64,000 nucleotides of DNA, from assembly GCA_003008705.1 (NCBI GenBank), contig PDUO01000002.1, positions 1,506,898-1,570,897 of the forward strand, given 5' to 3'. Positions 10,596 through 22,797 of this stretch are shown piece by piece. The notes under the pieces were generated by a model. That model saw only the letters and a program-made list of their open reading frames with translations, searched no databases and was not told where the DNA came from. Positions within the stretch are counted from its first letter, which is position 1. Each line of letters begins with the position of its first letter. The DNA comes from Pezicula radicicola. Its lineage: Eukaryota; Ascomycota; Leotiomycetes; Helotiales; Dermateaceae. The position numbers were made by a program, and so were the translations under genes.

Positions 10596-12924
10596 ATTAT
10601 AATTTTCATAGAAAGTACTTTACACACTTTAGAGATGTTTTGTCAGCTAGTTATTCTCTCTGGAGGAATTGACCTGGTGTTTTTATGTGCTCACTTCTTC
10701 CAAAGGGCCATTGAGTTAAGCGAGTCTCCCCCTTTCTTACGCGACATATAGAAGTAAACAATATAATAGGTCTATCCCCGTAAACTTAGTTAATTTGGCC
10801 ATCCTTTTCTGAAATCAGCCTACTAAATTTTATACCTAGTTTTCAAGAGAATACGCTCTAAACAAACTTCTACTTTGAAATTCCCTGTTACGTAGAAGAA
10901 ATTAGTAAATTTGAAATAAATTCTTATAGGATTACCATCTCGACCAAAACAAAGTAATGTGCTCCGGTGATGGTCGTGGGTGGTAGCTGCCCAAAGAAAA
11001 TTCATGCTTACGCTGAAGTTTACGTGGTACGTTTTATAGAAGCTTCCAGTTATGACCTGAGCCGGGTTTAGATTTTTTAGTAAATTCTTTTTTGGCTTTG
11101 TTTGTGACCTGGATTTCGGGCTTGGTGTAATCGAGGGCGTTGGATGCCTGTAGTGTAGAACTGATACCCAGCTAGAATATTTAAACGCCGATATTGTGAA
11201 CAGAAGAAGTTGGTGGGAACAAGAGAGAAAATATCTAAGCTGTATCAATAACTGAAAATGAAATGACACAAGCAATTCCAAAGAGAAACTAGATAGAGAA
11301 AATATGAATCGATCTCAGGACCTTTTCGATATGGTATCCACATTGACTTGGTGGTGCGAAGGGAATGAGCTACCACTACTCCAGTACGTAGTAAAAATTT
11401 GAACTCCTTGATTTCAGCCTCGCGGCTCCCTTCAAGTCTACCACGCTCATTCACCGCTTTCCGTACGATATTACCTCCTATATAAACCAATTATCAAACT
11501 CTGGAAAACAACCGAACAGAACCCCGGCTGTTTTCCCAGACAATGGTCGAGTGGTTAGTAGGCCAGCCGTCTTAATTGACTACTTAGATTGTTCACCATC
11601 ACCTGGACGGTGTCAGTGTTGTAGTCTACCAAATATAATCAAGATGACACAACTTGAGTATTGGCTTGCTGAGGAGCCCACAATGTTTAATTAATTAATA
11701 TGGCTGACGCCGATCAAACTGCAAGACAGTTAGATGAGAACTGTATACAGTCAAATCTTATCCATAATCTCGCTTTATAAGACTTCCCATCCACAACTGC
11801 TTAGCAGCGCTGTAGCGATGTAGTTATAGAGATCTTATATAATTAAAGACTGGATCAAAATGTTGCTCTGTACATTCCCAACTTTTTTCTTTGCTTCTTT
11901 TTTCCCCCTCTAGTTGTTGATTCTTGTTTGGTTTTTGGACTCTTTTTTTTTTTGGAAGCTGAGTACCTTAGGGAAGGCTCGCTTAAAGTGAATAGGTAAT
12001 GCTAAATATATTATGCTGCTAATTTTTTTGGAGTACAGTACAACAGAATCTGAAATTGATAAAAAAAAAACAAATGTTCCCAAAAACAGCTTTCGCTTCG
12101 TGTTTTCCCTGATCTAATCCCTTGATTTCATTTCCAGGAATATAATTTAGAGATCCTAATGTTGCCACAAAGATATTTGGCACTTGGGCGAGCTGATTGC
12201 GTACCGATATGATAATCTTCGCAGCCCATGCTAAGTAGCTCAAGGTTTACTGGATTGGTCTTGATCCAAGACACAGCTACTTCAAGACAAACAATATTCC
12301 AAAGCATCTTCAAACATTATTTCCATCTATTCTACAGCTCCCAAATATCATCGTAAGACTACCTGCAGTACCACCCTACAGCTCCTCAAAGTGTAGTGTT
12401 TGATTTTAGTGGTGATTGCAGCGGTTAAGAATATGGCTGTCGCTGTGGTATTGCTATCAAGAAAAGGAAGAACGATTAAAGATAACAAGTGCTCAAAGTT
12501 GGAGGAAAGATGACTTCAAATGAAGAATTTATTAATACATAGAGATTAGAGTAAACTTAGTGAATCCATTTCTTGTTCACAGATTACACAAATCAAGTTT
12601 GCGATGTACTTGGCTTTGCACTCCGCTGTGTAAATGCTCCAACAAGGACACTGAATTTGATCCCCCAGTTTATTCCAGGCCATCAAGTGGATTTAACCAA
12701 TAATAGCAACAAGGCGATGGGATGTACTGTACATGGTTGTTTACTTGATGTCGATTAGTGTCGTTAAATCTTAGGGCCGTGCCATGGCATTCCAGTCGGG
12801 TGGACCCGGCCAAGAGATGCTTGCTTACATAATCGACGCGTTCGTCGAAGTAGGAAATTCGAGACGTCGCGCCTTCGCTATTGAGCCGGTGGACAATACG
12901 AATGACGGATGTGAGGCAAGAGCG
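10596..12924. other. 2.3-kb gene-free interval upstream of MAU2
   Basis: No convincing coding exon on either strand. It holds a T-run near 11944, and a tRNA-like A-box (TGGTCGAGTGG) near 11546 with no matching B-box or cloverleaf. The last ~300 nt are probably promoter and leader of the MAU2 gene. The interval starts at the transposon's right target duplication. Confidence 0.5.
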
Positions 12925-15900
12925 ATGTCATATCAAGGCGGTCATGATGGCTATTCTGTGGACTGGCAGAGTCACGATCATCAGTATGCCTCACCGAACC
13001 AAAATCCACGGCAAGTCATGACGAACAGTTCCTCTCAGCCTGCTGCATATTACAGCCCCAGGCCACCCTCCGTCAGTCAACCTCAAATGGCCCAGCCATG
13101 GCTAGGGAATGGCAATAACAACCATCCTCAGTATGCGCCGCAGAATGGATACCCTTTCAACCAAGCCTATCCAACGATCCCTATGGCGCAACCGCAACCG
13201 CAACCGCAACAATTCCAACCCCAATACTCTCAACCCCTCCCTCAGCAGCAGCAGCAGCAGCAACAGCGCATGCCTCAACCACAGTCACATAAACGACCAC
13301 AGCAGAACCCACCTTACTCCGAACAACAATACAAGCGTGTACAGCATCAGAGCCCCCATATGAACCAACCGATTGCGCGCTCGCCTCAGACTTCCTACAG
13401 TCAGCAACCACACCAGCATGTCCCACAAAGGTACCATCATATGGAACAGACTTCTCAACAGGTGCCTATGAATCCTTCATACACCGAACAACGACTCAAG
13501 CCTTTACACCAGTCTTATTCTGCAGACCCATCACAACGCACACCTCACCCTCACCCCCACCCTCATCCTCACCCTCATACTTCACGATCTACCATTAGTC
13601 CCTCAGATGTTGTCCTTCAACCCCGCCAGCAACCGACAAAACCTTCTGCACTTTCGTCCCAGTCTCCTAATCAGCGTACAATGAGTCCTTCACATCTCAC
13701 ACCTCAACCCCTCGACCGGCGCACGATTAGTCCATCCAACCTAGGTACGAATAGCGGTACTAGCAAACCACCTACGATTAGTCCATCAAACCTGGGTACG
13801 AATAGTGGTACTGGCAAACCACCTACGATCATTCCAGCCAATACAATATCTCGGTTTCCAGAAGCTCGCACAATAAGCCCGTCGAACTTATTGTCTCAAC
13901 CTGCTGAACAACACACAATCAAGCCCTCAAATCTGATGTCACCACATAATGAATCCCTTACAATAAGCCCGTCAAACCTACTCTCTCGACCTGCTGAGCA
14001 GTACACAGTCAGCCAGTCAAATGTGATGTCACCACATGTTGAACCGCGTACAATAAGCCCATCAAGTCTCATATCTCAACCTCCGGAGCAGCCTACGGTA
14101 ATACCACCCAATCTTTTGACTAAGGCAGCTCCGGTACCATCTCATAGGTCGCAAATCGACCAGCCGCTGCTTTTAATTGCACTTGCAGAAGAGTACTTTG
14201 AGGCAGCGCATTCTCTGGCACCTTCTGTCGCATTAGCTATGGATGAAAATAGTGTTAAACACTACAACAAGCTCATCGCAACGGGTCTAGGTTGCTTAGA
14301 AGCGGCCATGAAGAAAGCGAAGCTTCCGCCAAGGTTGGAAGCAAACGTAACGCTACGATTTGCAGGCGTTTTATATGATGAAGATACAGATAATTTCATG
14401 GACGCAGAGTTGATCTTGAGCAAAGGAATTGCAACATGTGACAGAGTACGTTCCCAAGAAGTGTGTCCCATGCCATTATTAACACGCGCTAGAACCATTA
14501 CTACGATCTCAAATATGCGATGCAGTTTTTGCTCGCTCAGTTCATGTTCAAGAAGAATTACAAAGCTGCCATGAAAGCATTGGATAGTTATATCGCAGAT
14601 GCCGAAGCGTAAGAATGTTCCTATGATGAGGTGCTAAATATGTTACTAATTTCATCTTAAGCTACCAACATTACTCTTGGATCTATGCACTTCGCTTCTT
14701 GCGAGCAACGCATGCTTTGAATTCGGGAAACATTGCGGAAAGCCATGCCTGTCTTCAAAATCTACGAAGCATATCCAATATTGCCAGCAAACAAGATGAT
14801 CACGCCATCTTTCAAATGGCTTCGTTGATGGAAGCTATTACACACCTCAGGTCCTCTGGCCCTGAATCCATAGAGAATGTCCAGAGAGCAATTGCTGCCG
14901 CTTCCACGTATCAGCTAGATGAGGACAACAAGCTACCTCAGCTGATCGGGCTCACACATATTCTAGATGTAGCATGCAGCATCCGTCGCGGCAATCCTGC
15001 AGATATGCGTAAGAAGTTACAAGCCATGCAACTCATGATGGACGATGCTTTGAGTGATCCTAGATGGAGTAAGACGAGTGACACAATTTCAATCCCAATC
15101 AATCGGCCCCGCAAAGAATCTCATACAGTTAGCCGTGATACAAGGACAATTCTCGGAATTGGTGATGATGGACGGGATAACCTCATTGTCTCTTTTCTGA
15201 GCATGAGGGATGCATACGCTATCACGTGAGTCAACATCATGCCTCACAAGAAAGCGACTAACCCTAGTGATCCAGTTATTTACTATGTGGTTTAATCTTG
15301 CTGCATGACTTGAGCGACCGCAAGGCCTCAGCGAGTGAAGGCAAAGCCTCAACAACCCACAAAGCGGAAATGGAGCGTAAAGGCTTCAAGTACCTGCGAG
15401 AAGGCCTCTCAAAACTTGCTGGTAAGGTCTTCGCTCTAACCTGCATATTATTACTAACATGCATGTTAAAGCGGATACTCGTAGTGTCAAGAATTCGTCA
15501 GGTCTACTACCGAACCTCGTTCAGAAACTGAACTGGCGTGGGCAAATATTGTGCTATTTCCACCTCTATATGGCCTTCGGCATGGCAGCCATTGCGAACT
15601 GGTCCAGCGTAAAAAAATCCATAGACGAGGCGAGATTGACAGCCGAAAATATGCAGGTATCTTTGGAAGGCCCTTTGGGATTCCTGATCCCATATTTAGA
15701 AGGCGTATATCACCAAGGCTCGGGGGATCTCGACACGGCTTTAGAAATCTTCCAGAACGAGAAATTTACTTTGTTGCCGATGAAGAGTTCGAACCCGAGT
15801 TCCGTAGACCAACTTGAGCACGATATCACTATCCTCGCTGCTCTCAATGCTCTTTCGATCCTCCGAGAAGGCACCCGACAAGACATCTCGGTGAATACGG

Positions 15901-16316
15901 CCCTGATCCAAAGGCTCGAGCCGCTCTGTATAAAGCATCCGAACGTAGATATTCAAACGGCCTTTCATATTAGTGCTGCGACCTTGAAGACGAACCCACC
16001 TGCACCAGGATTCCAGGCCAGAAACCATCTTCGGGAATCCATGCATGGTGCGCAAAGACAAGCGAACAAACAATTTGTCTGCATCACGCTCAACATGATG
16101 TGTAGTACCTTCTTCCAAAATATTGTTGGCGAGCAGGCTGAGAAGAGTGCAAAGGCAGCTGTGGTACATGCGAGAGAGGGTGGGAACCCGTTGTGGATCA
16201 GCGTAGCGGACGGGCTCATTTCACATTTCTACGACATCCAAGGAAACAAGCGCGAGGCTCAAGCTGCCTTTGAAGAAGGTAGGGTGATGGCGGAACGAGC
16301 CGTACCCAACTCCTAA
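12925..16316 (+). CDS. cohesin loading factor MAU2/SCC4
   Basis: The protein partners SCC2/NIPBL to load cohesin onto chromosomes. Five exons (12925-14445, 14493-14608, 14662-15225, 15276-15421, 15472-16316) splice in frame to 1063 residues. The first ~400 residues are low-complexity, Gln/Pro/His/Ser-rich (poly-Gln near 13243-13266, a His-Pro run near 13543-13577, then repeats of T-I-S-P-S-N-L). The remainder is a helical TPR-like array typical of the Cohesin_load family: LIALAEEYFEAAHSLA, GLGCLEAAMKKAKLPPRLEA, NHYYDLKYAMQFLLAQFMF across intron 1, and ALRFLRATHALNSGN. I prefer ATG 12925 (MSYQGGHDGYSVDW). An in-frame ATG at 12784 would add 47 residues of unlikely composition. No lesions are seen. 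Confidence 0.9.
13591..14118 (+). repeat. degenerate T-I-S-P-S-N-L repeats in MAU2
   Basis: About ten copies of a short unit centred on TISPSNL alternate with spacers such as LLSQPAEQH and VMSPHVEPR in the disordered N-terminus. Some neighbouring copies are near-identical at DNA level (around 13722-13820), indicating recent tandem duplication. The S-P and T-I-S-P sites could be phosphorylated by proline-directed kinases (inference). Confidence 0.75.
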
Positions 16317-17228
16317 GAGACGGTGAAAGATTTGCATGTATAGGAGTTGCAATTTTGTAATGTGTAAAAAAAAATATGGGTAGGTTGACGACAAATGCAT
16401 GGCAGGCTGGCTGGACGGAGTTTAGAGGATTAGGCATGGAGTTGCAAGGGACTTGCGCGTAGGCGCAAAAGATACCCATTTGCTTTGCTTGTATATAAAC
16501 ATAGGGGCATAGGTGAAATATGATCTCAGGTCCCGCTCAATGTGACCATGAGTTGAAGTCGAGCAAGAGAGAACTTTGTTTCATTGCGCTGGTAACGCGA
16601 AGTATCTTATATATTTGGACATACTGGATCCTATGGAAGTAATATTCTCAATCGGATGACATGCATGCATGCATGATACGGAAGTACTTGTACAGATGGA
16701 AAAAACTCTGCGGAACCCTGCTAATCAGCATCCCTTTTTTTTTGTTCCAGCCTCTTGGCAAATGGAAGTGCCCTGCTCTAAAGGCCAAAGCTTAGAAGTG
16801 TGGCTATTTATTTTTGAAGGCGCGAAGATAGTCCATCGCGTGCCATTCTTCGTTTACTACGAAGGTACAGGGGCTAAGTTATTGCAGACCGCTTTGGATT
16901 TTGCCCAGCAGAATATCGCCACAGGGCGTGTTCTAGGCGCAAATTAGCGTGCCCTTGCGACGGCATCATCCAACGATACTGCGTAATCTGATCTGCACCC
17001 GCAGGCTTGCACTGCCGATTGACCAATAGCGACGATTGCTCCGATAAGAAAACCTGCAAGGCCATGACTGCCAGAATCTTCAAAGGCTTTACATCTGATC
17101 CTGGAGCTGCATTTTTTTTTCTTTCCATTTTTCTAGGCCGTCATTTCCTATTCGAATCCCCAACACAGTCAGCTGTCTTTTGAAGCATTCCCTGACTATT
17201 CTGTGACTCTCGAGTCCTGCAGCAGACC
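16317..17228. other. intergenic: MAU2 terminator side and transporter promoter
   Basis: 912 bp without a supported gene. A pyrimidine-rich stretch with a T-run near 17111-17130 precedes the transporter start, as is common for fungal promoters/leaders. A short open frame at 16669-16947 shows no family features. Confidence 0.5.
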
Positions 17229-19415
17229 ATGTCGACTCGAAATCCCCAAAATTGGGACGAATACCAGTATGGGGTCTCGCCTCAGAGAAGTATGTCGCGT
17301 GGTTCAGTCAACTCTGCGAGGACGGTTCGCTTTGATGGGCAAAACGCGTCTCCCTCTGAGACTTCTGGCCTCCTGGAGCCTGGAGAAAGATGGGACACTG
17401 AGCAGCATGCGCTCAGAAGACGGAGGTGGGTCTCAATGCTATAAGGCATATCTTGGAATACTTGACTAACTGAACCCCGCAGATCGTCAATTTCCAGAGG
17501 TCTCAACTCTCTTGCTCAGGTAGGAGGAGTCAACAGTATCGCCAATTACGCCTCTAGTTGGCAACGGGCCGCCGGATTTCTAGAAATTACACCACATCGG
17601 CCATCTTTCGTGCTTGCAACAGACTCTCCAGATGGCGAAGAGGATCAAATACAATATGGAAGGACGGATCCTACATACGGGCAGATGCCCCGGACATCAT
17701 TGCTCCGAGCACATCTCGCATCCTCGAGTCCAGAACAAGCAGTGGACGACGAGTTTGATGTTCCCCAGAGTGATCCTGCCACACCTCGACTATTGGACAA
17801 TAGGGAATCTGAGTCTAAACGGTTAGGCAACGAGAGCGTGCAAGGCAGTGTGAGAGGAAGTGACTCTATATTTGCCATCGCGCCGCACCTCGCAACACCG
17901 CTTGCAGGAAGCTACGGAACTTCTTACGGGACGCTACGCTCCCAAATTAGCGAGTCCTCGATGGCACACGCTGGCCAATTATGGAGACAGCAACAAGCGA
18001 CAGGCGCGAATGCCATTGATGGCGAATATGCTCCTATGATCGTCAAGGAAGTGGAACATGATGGCGTAAAGATTCTTATACCAGTTGGCCAATCAACCTT
18101 ATACCAGACCATCTTCAATTCCACAAACGTGCTAATTGGAGTTGGTCTCCTGAGTCTTCCAGTGGGTATCAAATATGCAGGTTGGCTATGTGGAATGGTG
18201 TTTCTTTTGCTATCCGCAATTGTGACTGCATACACGGCTGGCTTGCTGGCCAAATGCATGGATCTCGATCCCACTCTTATCACTTTTGCAGACCTGGCCT
18301 TTGTCTCATTTGGGCGAAAGGCACAAGTAGCAGTGACGTTTCTGTTCACAATTGAGCTCTTAGCAGCATGTGTTGCATTAGTTATCCTTTTTGGGGACAC
18401 GCTTAACAGCCTTATACCCGGGGTTTCTATAAATGAGTGGAAGATTTTCTGTGGCTTTCTACTCATACCTCTCAATTTTATGCCATTACGGCTACTTAGC
18501 ATTACTAGCATACTCGGGATAATCTCAACATTTAGCAGTAAGTTATATTCCCTCACGTTTGCTCGATGTATGGCTAACCTATCTACAGTCGTTATAATTA
18601 TTTTCGCCGACGGTTTCTCCAAGCCATTTACCCCTGGCTCTTTGCTTCAGCCAGCAGAAACCTATCTATTCCCAAAGAACTGGCTTACGTTGCCATTGTC
18701 GTTTGGTCTTTTAATGTCACCCTGGGGAGGTAAGTTTTTCCCGCGCTGTTTATGCCATCATCGTACTGACTCGCACAAAGGCCACGGAGTCTTCCCCAAT
18801 ATCTACAGAGACATGCGTCATCCTCATAAATATGGCAAAGCTCTGAAAACCACGTTTACCTTCACTTACATTCTCGACTGCGCTACCGCTGTTGCCGGAA
18901 TTCTCATGTTCGGAGACGGCGTCATGGACGAGATCACAGCAAACATAATTGAGACGTCTGGATACTCGCGGATACTGACTATAATGATGTGCGTTTTTAT
19001 CGGAATTATCCCGCTCACCAAAGTACCCCTCAACGCCCGCCCCATTGTTAGCACAATTGAGCATTTCACAGGCCTGTCTGCTCAAGCAATGGCCGAATCG
19101 CCTGCTCTCACCGGACTTTCCAGCTACAGCCGGGGCTTCGCTAAAATCTTCATTCGCATATTTGTAGTCGTCATCTTCGTCATCATCTCGGTTCTTTTTC
19201 CAGCATTTGACAGTCTCATGGCTTTCATGGGGTCGACATTATGCTTCACGATATGCATCATTCTACCAGTCGGTTTCCATATGAAATTATTCTGGAAGGA
19301 TCTTGGAATTCGGGAGAAGATTTTCAACGTTTTCCTAGTGGTCATCTGCTCTATACTTGCGGTTATTGGGACAGTCTGGGCGTTCTTGCCTAAGAGCATG
19401 ATTGGTGCTGCATGA
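17229..19415 (+). CDS. vacuolar amino acid transporter, AVT1-type (Aa_trans family)
   Basis: Four exons (17229-17425, 17483-18537, 18589-18729, 18781-19415) give 675 residues. The two later introns are both 51 nt and in frame with no stop, so an unspliced reading is also open; the splice signals (GTAAGT/CTACAG, GTAAGT/AAAG) and the broken membrane segments argue for splicing. A long hydrophilic N-terminus (about 245 residues, serine-rich, acidic) precedes the membrane core: TLYQTIFNSTNVLIGVGLLS, the family's signature first helix, then PVGIKYAGWLCGM, and about ten further hydrophobic helices ending VICSILAVIGTVWAFL. The long cytosolic N-terminus is typical of AVT1/AVT3-group fungal transporters, which exchange neutral amino acids across the vacuolar membrane. 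Direction and substrate are inferred from family. Confidence 0.9.
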
Positions 19416-19885
19416 TAAAAGTTCTGGGGATGGCGCGTTTTGGTGAATTTAATGGGTATTTGTACGGTTTTGAGCGTCGGCATCTGCTTATTGCATAACG
19501 AGTACTTACTGTGCTATCATCTTTGTATATATAACGAGCTACGTGTCTATTGTACTTGCCCGGATACTTAAAAGCGTGTGAAGGTTATACCACCTACAAA
19601 ATGATGTATTTTAGCTTTAGCTCTAGTGTCTCAACAATTGTTTACATTGTCACTTAGCTAATATGAAAGGATTTTGCCGTTCCTTTATGCCTTTTTTCAA
19701 GGATTCGACAACCAGAGAATTTAACCCCAAAGAAATTTAGGTGTTTTGCCATGCATGGCATATAATGCACAAAGGAATAAGCCTCGCTTCCTCTCGTCTA
19801 CATTACTTAAAATACTAAATCAAGTCTTTTAGTGTCTATATACCTCTAATTTCTATATATATGATATATCTTAAGACAACTTGGC

Positions 19886-19975
19886 TGTAAGGACCCACAG
19901 AGACAATTGTAACATAACAACATATATTAAAGTCTCTTTCTAATTATTAAACGTATAAGCTCAACAACCCTTACA
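19886..19975. repeat. possible 90-bp solo LTR/TRIM remnant
   Basis: Starts TGTAAGGACCC and ends AACCCTTACA, so the ends are 7-bp inverted copies (TGTAAGG/CCTTACA) with TG...CA termini. No target duplication is seen (TTGGC on the left, TCACC on the right), which weakens the call. Confidence 0.25.
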
Positions 19976-20226
19976 TCACCATTTCCCCAACTAACACAAA
20001 CTCACTTCCCACCAACGAACCTCCTAGACTTAGGATCAAACTCCTTAAAGTATATATAAGTAGTTTTTAAAAGTAGGGTGGCTTATTTCCTTATATTAAC
20101 TCCCTATTAAACTCTAGTTAGATATCTAGTTTAATAATAAATTTAATAACACTAAGAGAGATATACCAATCTTAAGTTAATGTTATTTTTCATTTTGTAT
20201 AGTTTTTCTAAATAGAGCAGATCTTT

Positions 20227-20248
20227 TACGGAACCGAGCGGTTCCGTA
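20227..20248. repeat. perfect 9-bp inverted repeat
   Basis: TACGGAACC-GAGC-GGTTCCGTA forms a perfect hairpin stem in an AT-rich intergenic patch. It could be a DNA-transposon end or a protein-binding palindrome. Confidence 0.6.
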
Positions 20249-20701
20249 TTACGGGGTAGCGAGAGTTCAAATGGATAATGCTGCTCCGGCCTGGCATGAC
20301 AGCCGGTCGCTTAATCACAACCGAGTCTTAAGCCCTCGTCCGAGGTGCAGGTGCTCCCTCTGAAACATGATAATTGTGGTCTCTGACAAAAATGTGCTAA
20401 TCGATAATCACGATTAACAAAGAAATAACGCGAGAACGAAGCCGTTACAAGTACGAGTGCGAGCAAGGGTAAAATCAGCCCTCTGGAAGCTTAGCATTCA
20501 CGGCATTTTGCTAAGCCTCCCTCACTTGTGCTGTTATGCATCGCATCCTGCCATGACTCCTTCGGTAAAAACATAGGCGATGACATGATCAGGGCCTATG
20601 AAAGTACTTGTACAAGATAATGGCCCCTCAAACCCAACAACAACTTCTGTATATCCAACTTAACTAATTCCACCAGACATTTTTTTGATATAATACCAAC
20701 A

Positions 20702-22237
20702 ATGGCCATCCTCCCAAACGAAGTCTTATTCAACATATTCCACCACTTCAACAACGATGCCTCAAAAATCACATGGTCCAACGCCAACGGAGATCAAATC
20801 CCATCAGAATCCATATCATCCATCACACTTCGAAATTTAATGCTCAGCTGCCAACGTTTCTACGAAGTAGCCGCTGTATTACTTTACAGAGAACCTCTGT
20901 TCCGAAATAAATCAGACCCAGTATTCTTTGTTAGAACAGTAACTACAAATCCTCGATTAGCTCAGATTATCGAGCGTCTACATATTTCATCCGATCAAGA
21001 ACATATTCCTCTGGCTACAAACATTACAAATAGTCAATCGGCAAATATACGAAAGGGACTTCAACCTTTTTACGATAGATGTGGTCTTGATACATGGTAT
21101 TCAGCAAACTGGTCATGGGGTATCCTTCGAGGAAATCTGGATGTCATAAATGCAGCTTTACTACTCGTAGCAACGAATCTGAAAGAGTTGAAACTTGCTA
21201 TAGGACGGAGTAGAGATTGGGATACCGATATCAAATTGCCTATTTCGGAAGAAGAACAGCTACCAGAAGAATCTTGTGCATATGTCAAAGCAGTTTTATT
21301 ACTTGCTAAACAACATCAATATCGTTCTGAAGACGAAGAAGGATCGTTACTTCCATTTCTGAGAAAGGTTACTATCGAACCATCACTTCCTCAAGGCATC
21401 TCTGGTTATAAAATTTGGAGAGCTACTGCTATTGATGGATCTTTACCATTATCATACCTACGAGTTTTCCTCGAATTGGAAAGTATTCAAGATCTCAGAG
21501 TCGAGGGAATTCAATCTTCAAAATGGTATCCTCCATCATCGGGATACAAGATAGAATCTCTGGAACTCATACATCCGAAACTACGACCCGATATCTTCAC
21601 AGCACTTATCCAGAGTTTCTCATGTCTAAAACGCTTTACGTATTGGGAAACCTACTACCCTCGACATGAAGCAGGAGAATATCCAATCTGTTCACGTATT
21701 CTCCTCGCCATGATACCGTTTAGACATTGTCTCGAAGAGTTAACGATATTGTATTCTGGATGGGATATTAATGCTTTTATGCATAAATCTCTTTTAAACC
21801 TGGCTGGTTTCTCGAAACTTAGGGTTTTACATGTTACCGCCTCTGTGTTATTCGATGATACTCAACCTTATAACATCCAAGAAGAGAATGAGGAAGAAGA
21901 AGAAGAAGAAGATAGTGACAGTGATGATGATGGTGATAAAGAATCTTCATATCGTCGACATTTGAAAAATGGATTACCGAAATCTCTGGAAATTCTCTGT
22001 CTGGAGAATCTGGGTAATCCCGGTGGTTGGAGTGTGCTTGAGAGAGAGGTTGGGGAATTGATGAAGGTTAAGGATAGGGTTACACCTAAACTTCGTCGTG
22101 TTTTATTGGTATATAGTGTATCGAGTCGACCTTCTATGGAGATTGTGAGGAGTGTGGTTGATGATTGTAGGGTTGCTGGGGTGGAATGTAGGTTTGTGGA
22201 TCCGGAGAATTTGGAATTGCCTTTGGAGGGGATTTGA
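20702..22237 (+). CDS. F-box-like protein
   Basis: Single-exon, 511 residues. The N-terminus MAILPNEVLFNIFHHF has the L-P-x-E-V-L-x-x-I-F core of an F-box, followed after a linker by LRNLMLSCQRFYEVAAVLLY, which completes the motif. The remainder contains leucine-spaced segments (IQDLRVEGIQSSKW, SLELIHPKLRP, LEELTILYSGWD, FSKLRVLHVTASVLF) like a degenerate leucine-rich-repeat substrate-binding region. An acidic stretch (NEEEEEEEDSDSDDDGD) lies near residue 400. Such proteins usually bridge SKP1 of an SCF ubiquitin ligase to a target; the target here is unknown. ATG 20702 is directly followed by the F-box, which fits most fungal members. Confidence 0.8.
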   Translation: MAILPNEVLFNIFHHFNNDASKITWSNANGDQIPSESISSITLRNLMLSCQRFYEVAAVLLYREPLFRNKSDPVFFVRTVTTNPRLAQIIERLHISSDQEHIPLATNITNSQSANIRKGLQPFYDRCGLDTWYSANWSWGILRGNLDVINAALLLVATNLKELKLAIGRSRDWDTDIKLPISEEEQLPEESCAYVKAVLLLAKQHQYRSEDEEGSLLPFLRKVTIEPSLPQGISGYKIWRATAIDGSLPLSYLRVFLELESIQDLRVEGIQSSKWYPPSSGYKIESLELIHPKLRPDIFTALIQSFSCLKRFTYWETYYPRHEAGEYPICSRILLAMIPFRHCLEELTILYSGWDINAFMHKSLLNLAGFSKLRVLHVTASVLFDDTQPYNIQEENEEEEEEEDSDSDDDGDKESSYRRHLKNGLPKSLEILCLENLGNPGGWSVLEREVGELMKVKDRVTPKLRRVLLVYSVSSRPSMEIVRSVVDDCRVAGVECRFVDPENLELPLEGI

Positions 22238-22797
22238 TGTGTTGTGGGAAAATATAGACGGAGTTTTGGTTGTAGAGATTGATAGGCACCTAGGGGAGGT
22301 TTTGTCGTATACCTTGGGTGGTAGTTGGACGCTAGTGGTTAAGCGAGCCGATAGAAATCGCTGCGACCCTTTGTGCAAGACAACGTGACCGCCATAATTA
22401 ATTCAATTGGCTGGGAGAAAGGAGCTTGAAATACTGAAGGCTTAGACTGATATAATAATTCTGGTTGAACAAGCTAAAAGGAAATGCTGCACTAACAGGG
22501 CGAATAAGTTTTTGTTTGTCCAGGAGGTCGGAGGGTTAGTGCACCTGGTCATTCCTCGCTTAATTATATTTCAAAAATAGGGGAGCAAAATATCAACCGA
22601 CATAGTCAACTGTATAACAAGTATCCTTCCCACGCTATTCGAGAATGTAAAATAGCCCTCTAGACTTATCTATTACTTTTGTTCTATACCAAATACAACA
22701 CTTGTTTCCCACTTCCATTACTACTTCCATTATTCATACCAACACAGAGCAGCAGCATTTTAACCGTGATAGAAATAGAAGATAAAATCAGAAAACA
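22238..22797. other. intergenic between convergent F-box and transcription-factor genes
   Basis: 560 bp, 3' regions of two genes facing each other. No gene or repeat is seen. Confidence 0.5.

Larger units (their letters stand above)
19416..20701. other. intergenic with AT-rich patch and repeat-like ends
   Basis: No gene is supported. 19790-20220 is clearly AT-richer than the surroundings. It holds a possible short solo LTR (19886-19975) and a perfect hairpin (20227-20248), listed separately; both suggest old transposon debris between the transporter and the F-box gene. Confidence 0.5.

Noticed and set aside
10823..11490. Overlapping minus-strand frames
   Set aside because: No family features; chance open frames in non-coding DNA.
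12784..12924. N-terminal extension of MAU2 from ATG 12784
   Set aside because: CG-rich, leader-like sequence; the reading from 12925 looks like a natural start. Not excluded.
13109..13426. Alternative frames within the MAU2 Gln/Pro region
   Set aside because: Shadows of a low-complexity coding repeat.
16669..16947. 92-codon plus-strand frame
   Set aside because: No motif, no splice partners; lies in a promoter-like interval.
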